From Eggerthellales bacterium UBA948 (lineage in GTDB: Bacteria > Actinomycetota > Coriobacteriia > Coriobacteriales > UBA8131), in assembly GCA_002293265.1 (NCBI GenBank), contig DBCW01000141.1:6850-19258 (forward strand): DNA of 12,409 nt, given 5' to 3'. A program made the translations under genes and the position numbers. This document shows positions 5,653 through 12,409 of the stretch, piece by piece. Each line of letters starts with the position of its first letter. The first letter of the stretch is position 1. The notes beneath the pieces are model-generated. The model was given only the letters and a program-made list of their open reading frames with translations, did no database searches and had not been told where the DNA came from.

Positions 5653-6590
5653 TTTTGCAGCCTGCCACGTTTTTTAACCACTTGCTGTGCATCGGTCTTT
5701 AGGTTTTCAGCGATCTTTGCAAAGTCACCTTCACCTTCAAAGTACACTTTAGCCGCATTTCCCAGCGCGTATGTACCGCCATAACCTACACTGCCGCGCA
5801 TTGCCCAACCAAACATGGGCACCAGGCCTACCAGTTTACGAGATACCGCCCTAAGTCCAAAACCGCTTGCCAGTAAAACTGCAAGCTCTTTGAGTCGTTC
5901 ATTATCCAACTCCGCGCCGTAAGCCGCAGCTATCTTTAAAAACATCTTAGCTTGATTAAGGGTGAGCAGCGGCATGTCTGCTCCCGGTAAGAAAAATACA
6001 GCAGCAATTGCGGCATTTTGTAACGATGTTGCCATGATGACATCGCGAACAAAGTGTTCGCGAACGAACTTAAAAGCACGCGCTAAAGAGGTCTTTGAGT
6101 CTCCCATATGACGGACAATCCAGCCGCCCAGCTCATCAAACATATGAGCATAAAGCTCTTTGCCCCTAAGTGTTAGTTTTAAGGGTCTGATTATTGATCT
6201 GAGATCGATTTCGTTGTAGTTTTCGCGAGCAATCTCTTGCACCAAATTAGGTCTGAGAGTTGCCACCACTGCCTGTACCTGCTCACGATAAGCCAGATTC
6301 AAGATGCGACCGGTGTTTGGTGCCTCGTTAGCAAAAATTATCACCAGATCGCTTTGCAGCTCAAAATGAAGCGGCTCATCAAAATACGGCAAAACCGTGA
6401 TTGAAACACTTGTGTGATCCGGACGAAACGCCTCCTTGGCGTAACTCATCATTTTGTGGCCTAGTGAAATATCCACAAAAACAGCAACGTTCACCGGTTG
6501 TTCACTTTGCTTTTCTGCATACCCTATTGTGTCAAGCAATGCTTTGGGGCTAATGGGAAGCTTGAACTTTGCTTTCTTTTTTGGACTCAA
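5649..6590 (-). CDS. DUF697 domain protein (YcjF-like), function unknown
   Basis: A 313-residue protein I assign to the DUF697 (YcjF-related) group; its function is unknown. It starts with a short basic segment (SPKKKAKFK), followed by an alpha/beta segment (about 33-112, with VNVAVFVDISLG and DLVIIFANEA) that looks Rossmann- or GTPase-like but has no P-loop or NKxD. The DUF697 part (about 165-290) has the hydrophobic helix IMATSLQNAAIAAVFFLPGAD, then PLLTLNQAKMFLKIAAAYG, LASGFGLRAVSRKLVGLVP and GYGGTYALGNAAKVYFE, and is probably membrane-embedded. It begins at TTG 6590, with GAGG 9 nt upstream, 6 bases after the rodA stop, and overlaps the radical SAM start by 4 bases. Position within the elongation operon suggests, but does not show, a role at the membrane in cell envelope growth. 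Confidence 0.72.
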   Translation of the reverse strand: MSPKKKAKFKLPISPKALLDTIGYAEKQSEQPVNVAVFVDISLGHKMMSYAKEAFRPDHTSVSITVLPYFDEPLHFELQSDLVIIFANEAPNTGRILNLAYREQVQAVVATLRPNLVQEIARENYNEIDLRSIIRPLKLTLRGKELYAHMFDELGGWIVRHMGDSKTSLARAFKFVREHFVRDVIMATSLQNAAIAAVFFLPGADMPLLTLNQAKMFLKIAAAYGAELDNERLKELAVLLASGFGLRAVSRKLVGLVPMFGWAMRGSVGYGGTYALGNAAKVYFEGEGDFAKIAENLKTDAQQVVKKRGRLQN

Positions 6591-6596
6591 GAAACT

Positions 6597-7811
6597 CTAC
6601 CTCGGCTTTCTTTTGGGCTTGTCCGGCGTATATCTATGTGCCCATATAGATAGTATAAGACCTAAAGCCATATAATTGGTAATCATTGACGAAGATCCAT
6701 AACTTACAAACGGCAGTGGAATTCCCGTGATCGGCATCATTCCACATGTCATTCCGATATTTTCTATTATCTGAAAAACCCACATGCCGATGCAACCCAT
6801 AACAATCAAAGTGCCAAATGGGTCATCGGCTTTAAAAGCGATCCAAAAACATACGGCAATGAGTGCCGTAAAGAGCAATAGTAATGTTGCTGCGCCAACA
6901 AAGCCCAACTCCTCAGCAAGTACGCAGAAGATAAAGTCAGTTGGTGCCTCGGGCAAAAATCCAAGCCCTGATTGAGATCCCTGCATAAAACCCATACCAA
7001 ACATGCCCCCGGATCCAATTGCGATCTTGGCTTGCTTTAGATTCCAACCGGCACCGGTAGGATCTCTGGTCTCATCCATAAACACAAGCAAGCGATTGAT
7101 CTGATAATCCTTTAGCAGCATATCGCGACCGAAAAGATCATCAACAATAGGATCAAGGGAAAAAACAACTGCTATAAAAAAGATAATTGCTAAAACTGTT
7201 ATTAGTAGCCACTTCCAGTGAGCACCGCCGGTCAAAAGAATCACAAATCCAATTACAAAGATCACCATGCCGGTACCAAAGTCCGGCTGAAGCATAATTG
7301 CCACAAGCAGCGCAAGTATTATGCCTAAACACTTTGCGTAATCCTTACCGGAGTGTAATTTTCCTCGGTATTTAGACACCAAAGCAGCCATTATAATGAT
7401 TGTGAGAATCTTGGCGAGCTCTGCCGGTTGATACGTCTGACCAAATATAAGCACCCAACTTCTGGCACCATTAACTTCGTGTCCGATAAATGGCAGCAAC
7501 GGCATAAACAGCAATATGAAGTCGATCACTAAAAGTGGTATTACCCAGTCGGCAAAACGATGGTAATCGATACGCCAAAGAATCAATAGCAGTACAAGCC
7601 CTATGCCCACACCTGATGCTTGTCTGCTAAAGCTAAAATCCACATGATCAAAAGTTGCGCTATAAACGATAAGCAGCCCAAAAGCTGTAACTGCAGCCGC
7701 ACTGAGAATAAGCGGCACGTTAACGATGCCAAAGAAGCGTATAACAGAGTTCTTGAGCGATTTCTCAGTTGCAAAGCCCTTGGGCACCTCTATTTTTGGC
7801 AATACCGGCAT
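6597..7811 (-). CDS. rodA: rod-shape SEDS peptidoglycan glycosyltransferase RodA
   Basis: RodA is an integral membrane SEDS protein that polymerises lipid II into glycan strands during cell elongation, working with PBP2. The 404-residue chain shows about ten hydrophobic segments between residues 28 and 392, with a large extracytoplasmic loop holding GWNLKQAKIAIGSGG (255-269) and FLPEAPTDFIF (285-295). Asp292 matches the essential SEDS aspartate. NIGMTCGMMPITGIPLPFVSYGSSSM (in two parts, 351-376) is the family's C-terminal signature. The N-terminus has about 25 polar residues before the first membrane helix, and the tail is strongly basic (PDKPKRKPR), consistent with a cytoplasmic C-terminus. 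The ATG at 7811 directly follows the PBP2 stop. RodA is preferred over FtsW because of the mreBCD-PBP2 context. Confidence 0.95.
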   Translation of the reverse strand: MPVLPKIEVPKGFATEKSLKNSVIRFFGIVNVPLILSAAAVTAFGLLIVYSATFDHVDFSFSRQASGVGIGLVLLLILWRIDYHRFADWVIPLLVIDFILLFMPLLPFIGHEVNGARSWVLIFGQTYQPAELAKILTIIIMAALVSKYRGKLHSGKDYAKCLGIILALLVAIMLQPDFGTGMVIFVIGFVILLTGGAHWKWLLITVLAIIFFIAVVFSLDPIVDDLFGRDMLLKDYQINRLLVFMDETRDPTGAGWNLKQAKIAIGSGGMFGMGFMQGSQSGLGFLPEAPTDFIFCVLAEELGFVGAATLLLLFTALIAVCFWIAFKADDPFGTLIVMGCIGMWVFQIIENIGMTCGMMPITGIPLPFVSYGSSSMITNYMALGLILSIWAHRYTPDKPKRKPR

Positions 7812-9887
7812 CTAACGCTCCCTAACAGCACTTTCTACAACAATCTCGCCGAGATCTACACCATAAATTGCGGCAAGAGTATGTTGCACACCCAAAAGAG
7901 CTGCATTGGATCCATCGCCACCTTGTTCTATCAAACAAGCCACACAGTATTTTGGTTCTTCCATAGGCGCATACGCTGCAAACCAATTAAACTCCGCATT
8001 TGCCGATGCAACCTCGGCAGTACCGGATTTTCCGGACACATTAACCGGAAGCTCGTTAAACTTTCCACCCATTCTTACTGCAACACGTCTGAGACCATCT
8101 TTAATTCGTGAAATGAAGTATTCGTCAAACTCCGGCTTGAGGTCGCTTTCTACAGACTTGTATGTTACCGTCTCTTGCCCTTCGCTATTAAGCACCGAAT
8201 GCAAAACGTGCGGTTTTAGCATCTTTTGGCGTGCAATTCCTGCGTAACCATTAGCAATTTGTAAAGGCGTTACTAAAATGTCGCCTTGACCAATGCTCAT
8301 GTTACTCATGTCACCCGGATTCCACTGAGTACGCTCCGGCTCATCCGGCCATGTCTCTTTTTTCCACGTATGCGAGGGAATTCTGCCTCTGGATTCCCCA
8401 CTTAATTCGATACCGGTTCGCTCACCAAAACCCCAAGACTTTAAGTAATCCTGCATAAGGTCAGTGCGCGCGTTTTCAAACTGATTTGCCCATTTATTAT
8501 AAAAGCCGGCTCCAATGTTGTAAAAAAACACGTCGCACGATTGATTGATAGCTTCTTCCAGCCCAAGATACCCGTGCCCGCTTGGATGTATCCAACATCG
8601 TTGCGGCCATCTTTCGTCGGTCTCATCATAGTGCCAAAGACCTGTGCAATTGTGGTGAGTATCGCCAACAACAACGCCGTGCTGTAATCCCGCAAGTCCT
8701 GTAAAAGCTTTAAACGTAGATGCAGCAGGGTATTCACCGGAAAGCACCCTGTTAAACAGGGGCTGTTTTGCGTTTTCATCGAGCAATGCTGCCCAAACAT
8801 CTTCATCGGCAGTGTTTGCCAGCTGAGCCGGATCAAATGTCGGATAGCTGGATGAAGCCAAAATACCGCCGTCTTCGATGTCGATACAAACCAAAGCACC
8901 GGCATCGGCGTAAGAAAAACCATGTGTTTGAGCCGAGTGGATAATATCTGACAAAATCCGGTCGGTAGCTTTTTGGATATTTATGTCGATAGTCAACCGT
9001 ACATCGGCCCCATTTTTTGGCGGTGCTTCAGAAATTAGATACAGCGGATTACCATCCACGTCTTGCCTGTAAGTCCTGGTGCCCTTGGTGCCTTGGAGCA
9101 AGTTCTCAAAGGCTAACTCAGCTCCGTCTTTACCGATGAGATCACCTCCGGAATAGCTTATTCGGCCGGGGATAGCCATTTCAGCCTTTGTTACCGGACC
9201 GATATATCCTAAAATATGTGCTCCGGCATTGCCGTTAGGATAAACACGTATGTTTCGCTCGACAATCTCAACATCTGTAAATAGCTGTGGGTGCTCTTTG
9301 ATAAATGCTACTACATTCATCGGCACTTCGTCGGCAACCAGGCGATTAGACTGAGCGCCTTGATTGTCATCGAGTAAGTTTTTACGAATTATTCCTTTTG
9401 GGATACCAAGGATTAAAGCAAGCATCTGCACAACTATGGGATTATCGACAACGGATTTTGGTGCCATAATCCTCAGTGTTGGTTGATTGCCAACAAGCAC
9501 ATTACCGTTGCGATCAAGTATTCTTCCACGAGTAGCAACCATGGGAGTTTCTGCAGTTGACTGCTTGGCGGCTTCTGCTGTGTAAGTATCTCCGGACATC
9601 AGCTGCAACGACCAAAGCCGCACAGCTATTGTGCCAAAGACCGCGGCAATGAAAATACCAAAAGCATATAGGCGTCCGCGCCCCTCCACTTCTTCTTTTC
9701 GCTCTGCAAAGATGGGTTTGCGAACCTCATCTATACCAACACCTTGCGGCAAAGAATGACGACCAAAGCTGGGCTTTATTACGCCTTGATCCTTTCGGCG
9801 ACCTTTCAGATAAACTACTGAAAGTACTACCAGTGCAATAACAAAGGCAGCAATTGCAATTACGATTATCAGTGTATAGTTGTCCAT
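7812..9887 (-). CDS. mrdA: class B penicillin-binding protein PBP2 (D,D-transpeptidase of elongation)
   Basis: PBP2 cross-links peptidoglycan on the outer face of the membrane and activates RodA. The 691-residue protein has the pedestal domain (RGRILDRNGNVLVGN, 120-134; HILGYIGPV, 224-232; GKDGAELAFENLLQGTKG, 252-269) followed by the transpeptidase: Ser390-T-F-Lys393 with the nucleophilic serine, Ser450-C-Asp452 as the SxN/SxD motif, and Lys620-S-Gly622 as the KTG motif. These fit the class B group of PBP2. Two hydrophobic segments appear before the pedestal, at 4-27 and 73-94, separated by a polar linker; the common form has one. The ATG at 9887 overlaps the mreD stop (TAATG). A shorter product from a later start would lose the first helix, but no better ribosome binding site was noticed. 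Confidence 0.95.
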   Translation of the reverse strand: MDNYTLIIVIAIAAFVIALVVLSVVYLKGRRKDQGVIKPSFGRHSLPQGVGIDEVRKPIFAERKEEVEGRGRLYAFGIFIAAVFGTIAVRLWSLQLMSGDTYTAEAAKQSTAETPMVATRGRILDRNGNVLVGNQPTLRIMAPKSVVDNPIVVQMLALILGIPKGIIRKNLLDDNQGAQSNRLVADEVPMNVVAFIKEHPQLFTDVEIVERNIRVYPNGNAGAHILGYIGPVTKAEMAIPGRISYSGGDLIGKDGAELAFENLLQGTKGTRTYRQDVDGNPLYLISEAPPKNGADVRLTIDINIQKATDRILSDIIHSAQTHGFSYADAGALVCIDIEDGGILASSSYPTFDPAQLANTADEDVWAALLDENAKQPLFNRVLSGEYPAASTFKAFTGLAGLQHGVVVGDTHHNCTGLWHYDETDERWPQRCWIHPSGHGYLGLEEAINQSCDVFFYNIGAGFYNKWANQFENARTDLMQDYLKSWGFGERTGIELSGESRGRIPSHTWKKETWPDEPERTQWNPGDMSNMSIGQGDILVTPLQIANGYAGIARQKMLKPHVLHSVLNSEGQETVTYKSVESDLKPEFDEYFISRIKDGLRRVAVRMGGKFNELPVNVSGKSGTAEVASANAEFNWFAAYAPMEEPKYCVACLIEQGGDGSNAALLGVQHTLAAIYGVDLGEIVVESAVRER

Positions 9888-10417
9888 TACTTGAGTTTAC
9901 TCCGAAGCAGCTCCGGTCGTTTCTTTGTTTTTATGCGGCTCATCACCAAAAACACAATTAGACCAATTAGCCCACTATATATGGTGACCGGAATAACTCG
10001 CATTCCCACCGACCGAATAAAGTCGTTATCTTGACCGATTATGGAAAGCTCGGCCGCAAAAAATATTTCGCCCAAAAAAGCTGAAATCAGCAAGAAAAAT
10101 GCCTGCACCGTCCAGCTTATCGATATTGCCTCTTTATTAAGTGAGCTCACGCCATACGACAAGATCGTAAGCACCAAAGTCATTGCACCAAGTGCTCCTT
10201 GCGCGATAAAGTCGTATGCCAAGCCCAAAATGAAACCTGCTATTGTCGACCGGATTTCTCCGGAGAACATAGCGTTTACAACTGCAAAGCATAAGATGAA
10301 ATTTGGCGCGATCTCAAAAAGTGCAATACTGGGTGCCAACATTAATTGCAAAAGAACGGCAATAAGTGAGCCGATGATCGTAAAAGATGGTCTTACTTGC
10401 TGAGAAGCCGGATTCAT
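9887..10417 (-). CDS. mreD: rod shape-determining membrane protein MreD
   Basis: MreD is a small integral membrane partner of MreC in the elongation complex. The 176-residue protein consists of about five or six hydrophobic segments (around 12-33, 36-52, 55-70, 75-92, 105-125, 145-162) with a basic C-terminal tail (RIKTKKRPELLRSKLK). Sequence conservation in this family is low, so the identification rests on length, hydrophobic profile, the GFILGLAYDFI segment (about 61-71) and its position between mreC and PBP2. The ATG at 10417 is 3 bases after the mreC stop and has AAGGAG about 11 nt upstream. Confidence 0.9.
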   Translation of the reverse strand: MNPASQQVRPSFTIIGSLIAVLLQLMLAPSIALFEIAPNFILCFAVVNAMFSGEIRSTIAGFILGLAYDFIAQGALGAMTLVLTILSYGVSSLNKEAISISWTVQAFFLLISAFLGEIFFAAELSIIGQDNDFIRSVGMRVIPVTIYSGLIGLIVFLVMSRIKTKKRPELLRSKLK

Positions 10418-10420
10418 AAT

Positions 10421-11413
10421 TTATTCAGCTCCTTCGGGTGCGTTCGTACCATCACCGGACGTATTGTCTGCAGCACCGTCGCCTGACGCGCCATCGGAAG
10501 AATCGGTCGCACCGTTGGCACCTGCATTACCCTCGCCGCTTTCTTGGTTGCTTTGCGTATCATCAGTTGTAACTATTGCGTCTTCAGACCCGGTAATCAC
10601 CAATACTTCTTCGTACGTTGAAACCTTGGATATCGGAGCAACAATTATCGTCTTATATACATCTGCCGGAGCTTGCTCTACGGACAAAACTTCCCCGATC
10701 GGAATACCTTTTGGATAAATCCCGCCGGAGCCCGAGGTAGTTATTTTGTCGCCAACATTTACTTCAATTTCTGTACCGATAAATTGGAGATATAAAATGC
10801 CGTCAACCGATCCGCTCAAGATACCCTCAGCACGATTTTCCTGAACAAATACTGAGACGCCACTCTTTTGGTCAGTTATCAATCGCACCTCTGAACTATT
10901 GGGGCTTACTCGCTCGATTTGGCCTAAAAGCCCATTAGGACTCATTACCGGCATACCAACACTAAAACCGGATTCGCTGCCTTTATTTATTGTAATCACT
11001 CGGTTCCACGAATCGGGTTCTGTGGCGATGACACGGGCAGCTGATGACTCCAGCTGATAAGCGTCTTTTAAATCCAGTAGTGCCGACAAACGCTCGTTTT
11101 CTTGTCGGTACTCCTCCATACGAATAATCTGCGAGCGCAGCAGTTCGTTTTGAGCGCGCAACTCATCGACACTTTCAGAAGACGTAGTAACGCCGGCAAT
11201 AAAATCTCCGACCGCTCTAAAAGGTGTACCCACTACCGCGCCGATGTTTTTAATTGGCGCGGTTACCGTTTCTACACCTGAGCGCACCGCATGCAAGGTA
11301 CCGCTTGCACCTTCCCCGGCCCAAGCGGTCATCAATACTATCGATAATATGCTGAGGACAAAAACTAGAATGCCCCCTGGCAGCTTTCTTGGTTTGTTTG
11401 GATTGATCGCCAC
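10421..11413 (-). CDS. mreC: rod shape-determining protein MreC
   Basis: MreC is a bitopic membrane protein whose extracytoplasmic domain binds PBP2 and links cell wall synthesis to MreB filaments. Residues 13-32 form one membrane helix after a basic cytoplasmic start. Residues 78-115 (SSESVDELRAQNELLRSQI and onward) form the dimerising coiled coil; residues 124-276 are the two beta domains, with GLLGQIERVSPNSSEVRLITD, TSGSGGIYPKGIPIGEV and the closing VLVIT strand. After this comes a 50-residue acidic, Gly/Ser/Asp/Asn-rich tail (281-330) with no hydrophobic content, predicted outside the membrane. The start is GTG at 11413, with AGGAAGG about 12 nt upstream, 18 bases after the mreB stop. Confidence 0.95.
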   Translation of the reverse strand: MAINPNKPRKLPGGILVFVLSILSIVLMTAWAGEGASGTLHAVRSGVETVTAPIKNIGAVVGTPFRAVGDFIAGVTTSSESVDELRAQNELLRSQIIRMEEYRQENERLSALLDLKDAYQLESSAARVIATEPDSWNRVITINKGSESGFSVGMPVMSPNGLLGQIERVSPNSSEVRLITDQKSGVSVFVQENRAEGILSGSVDGILYLQFIGTEIEVNVGDKITTSGSGGIYPKGIPIGEVLSVEQAPADVYKTIIVAPISKVSTYEEVLVITGSEDAIVTTDDTQSNQESGEGNAGANGATDSSDGASGDGAADNTSGDGTNAPEGAE

Positions 11414-11431
11414 TGCTTTGGCGGGCCTTCC

Positions 11432-12409
11432 TTATCTTTGTGTGTACGAGCGTTGCAAAGCGGCAGGGTTTTCGAGTGCCCTAGCGCAGCCAACTACAAC
11501 ATTTGTCATAGCGGTATCCGACATCATTACCGGCACGCCAAGCTCGCGCGTTAAAAATGTGTCGAGCATCTTTAGCTGTCCGCCACCGCCGGTAAGCAAA
11601 ATACCGTTGCGGATAATATCGGCTGCAAGATCCGGATCGGTCTCTAAGAACGTTTCTTTGATCGCGATCAAAATGTCTTGTAGTGGTGCTTTGATACCTT
11701 CACGTACATCTTCGGACTGAATAGTCTCGCTTCTTGGTAAGTTGGTTGTCAGATCGCGCCCTGATATCTCCATATCCAGCTCGCCGTTGGCAATCGGCAT
11801 GGCAGAACCTATGGAGATCTTAATGTCTTCGGCGGTTCTCACACCAATGTTTAATCCATAGACTTCGCGGATATGCCTAGCAACTGATTCATCAAACTCA
11901 TTACCGGCAATACGTAGCGAGCGATACGTGACGATACCACCGAGTGAGATAACAGCGATCTCTGTGGTACCACCACCGATGTCTACAACCATAGATCCTG
12001 TGGGCTCCTCAACGGGAAGTCCGGCACCGATAGCTGCAGCCATAGGCTCTTCAATCAAGTATGCTTGTCGCGCCCCGGCCTGAATAGTTGCCTCATAAAC
12101 CGCACGCTTCTCCACAGATGTAACTCCGCAGGGAATACAGATGACTATACGCGGCTTTGGTTGCCATATTCTGGTCTTTGGGTTTGCTTTTTTGATGAAG
12201 TACGAAAGCATGGCTTCTGTCACATCATAGTCAGCAATTACACCGTCAGACAGTGGTAGTTCAACGGATATGTTTCCCGGATTACGACCGATCATCTCAC
12301 GGGCTTCCTTACCAACAGAAAGCACACGATTGGCGTCGGTGTCTATAGCGACCACCGACGGCTCCATCAATACTATACCCCTACCCGCTACGGCAACGAC
12401 TGTATTGGC
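11432..12409 (-). CDS. mreB: rod shape-determining actin homologue MreB, partial (5' end outside window)
   Basis: MreB forms membrane-bound, ATP-dependent filaments that direct lateral wall synthesis. The frame is open to the right edge, giving 325 residues; about 15-25 N-terminal residues, with the first phosphate loop, are missing. In-frame residues before the internal methionine at 12367 read ANTVVAVAGRGIVL, which matches the normal MreB N-terminal region, so the gene does not start at the TTG or ATG near 12370. Visible are EPSVVAID, DGVIADYDVTEAML, the connecting EEPMAAAIGAGLPV, the second phosphate loop VVDIGGGTTEIAVIS and the adenosine motif GILLTGGGGQLKMLD. It is followed by mreC after 18 bases. 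MreB is favoured over Mbl by the following mreCD genes, though paralogues cannot be excluded. Confidence 0.96.
   Translation of the reverse strand, partial: ANTVVAVAGRGIVLMEPSVVAIDTDANRVLSVGKEAREMIGRNPGNISVELPLSDGVIADYDVTEAMLSYFIKKANPKTRIWQPKPRIVICIPCGVTSVEKRAVYEATIQAGARQAYLIEEPMAAAIGAGLPVEEPTGSMVVDIGGGTTEIAVISLGGIVTYRSLRIAGNEFDESVARHIREVYGLNIGVRTAEDIKISIGSAMPIANGELDMEISGRDLTTNLPRSETIQSEDVREGIKAPLQDILIAIKETFLETDPDLAADIIRNGILLTGGGGQLKMLDTFLTRELGVPVMMSDTAMTNVVVGCARALENPAALQRSYTQR

Noticed and set aside
7620..8111. Plus-strand open frame of 163 codons across the rodA/PBP2 junction
   Set aside because: It is antisense to two well-supported conserved genes, has no recognisable domain, and its composition is that of a reverse-strand shadow.
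8441..8923. Minus-strand open frame of 160 codons within the PBP2 gene
   Set aside because: It is an alternative frame of the PBP2 transpeptidase region, which is itself intact with all catalytic motifs.
11244..11720. Plus-strand open frame of 158 codons antisense to mreC and mreB
   Set aside because: It overlaps conserved coding sequence on the other strand and shows no family features.
12365..12370. mreB starting at the TTG/ATG near 12370
   Set aside because: The frame stays open to the window edge and encodes ANTVVAVAGRGIVL, the expected MreB N-terminal region, so the true start is outside.

Overview
The window is a densely packed bacterial segment in which every recognisable gene lies on the minus strand, so transcription runs from high to low coordinates. 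Gene content suggests a Gram-positive-type bacterium, most likely an actinobacterium of the class Coriobacteriia. The reasons are the order mreB-mreC-mreD-PBP2-rodA followed by a DUF697 protein, a TIGR03960 radical SAM protein and a TIGR03936 protein, the style of the MreC and PBP2 proteins, the GTG and TTG starts, and moderate GC. This placement is inference from family knowledge; no marker in the window proves it.

Region 1 (12409 to 6597) is a cell-elongation cluster: mreB (5' end outside the window), mreC, mreD, a class B penicillin-binding protein (PBP2) and rodA. MreB filaments organise the machine, MreC and MreD link it to the membrane, RodA polymerises glycan from lipid II and PBP2 cross-links it. 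Gaps are 18, 3, -1 and 0 bases.

Region 2 (6590 to 2526) continues in the same direction with no room for a promoter or terminator: a DUF697 membrane-associated protein of unknown role, a TIGR03960 radical SAM protein, a TIGR03936 (DUF2344) protein, and the 23S rRNA methyltransferase rlmH. Together with region 1 this looks like one transcription unit of about 10 kb. The radical SAM gene carries an in-frame block of degenerate 21-bp repeats ending in a perfect palindrome of the form ATTCCC-N8-GGGAAT, which encodes an extra segment near its N-terminus. This is the most unusual object in the window.

A 293-bp gap (2233 to 2525) separates this from region 3 (2232 to 1): a free-standing AroQ-type chorismate mutase overlapping a type I-beta DAHP synthase by 4 bases, which in turn overlaps a PcrA/UvrD helicase by 1 base; the helicase runs off the left end. 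The gap holds promoter candidates, a two-part stem-loop that could be the 5' end of a leader RNA, and the aroQ ribosome binding site.

Most of the window is ordinary, conserved core genome. I found no clear new defence system, CRISPR array, prophage, transposase, rRNA or tRNA. The points worth following are the in-frame palindromic repeat, the DUF697 gene wired into the elongation operon, the aroQ leader, a possible sliding-clamp-binding motif at the helicase N-terminus, and the split chorismate mutase/DAHP synthase pair.
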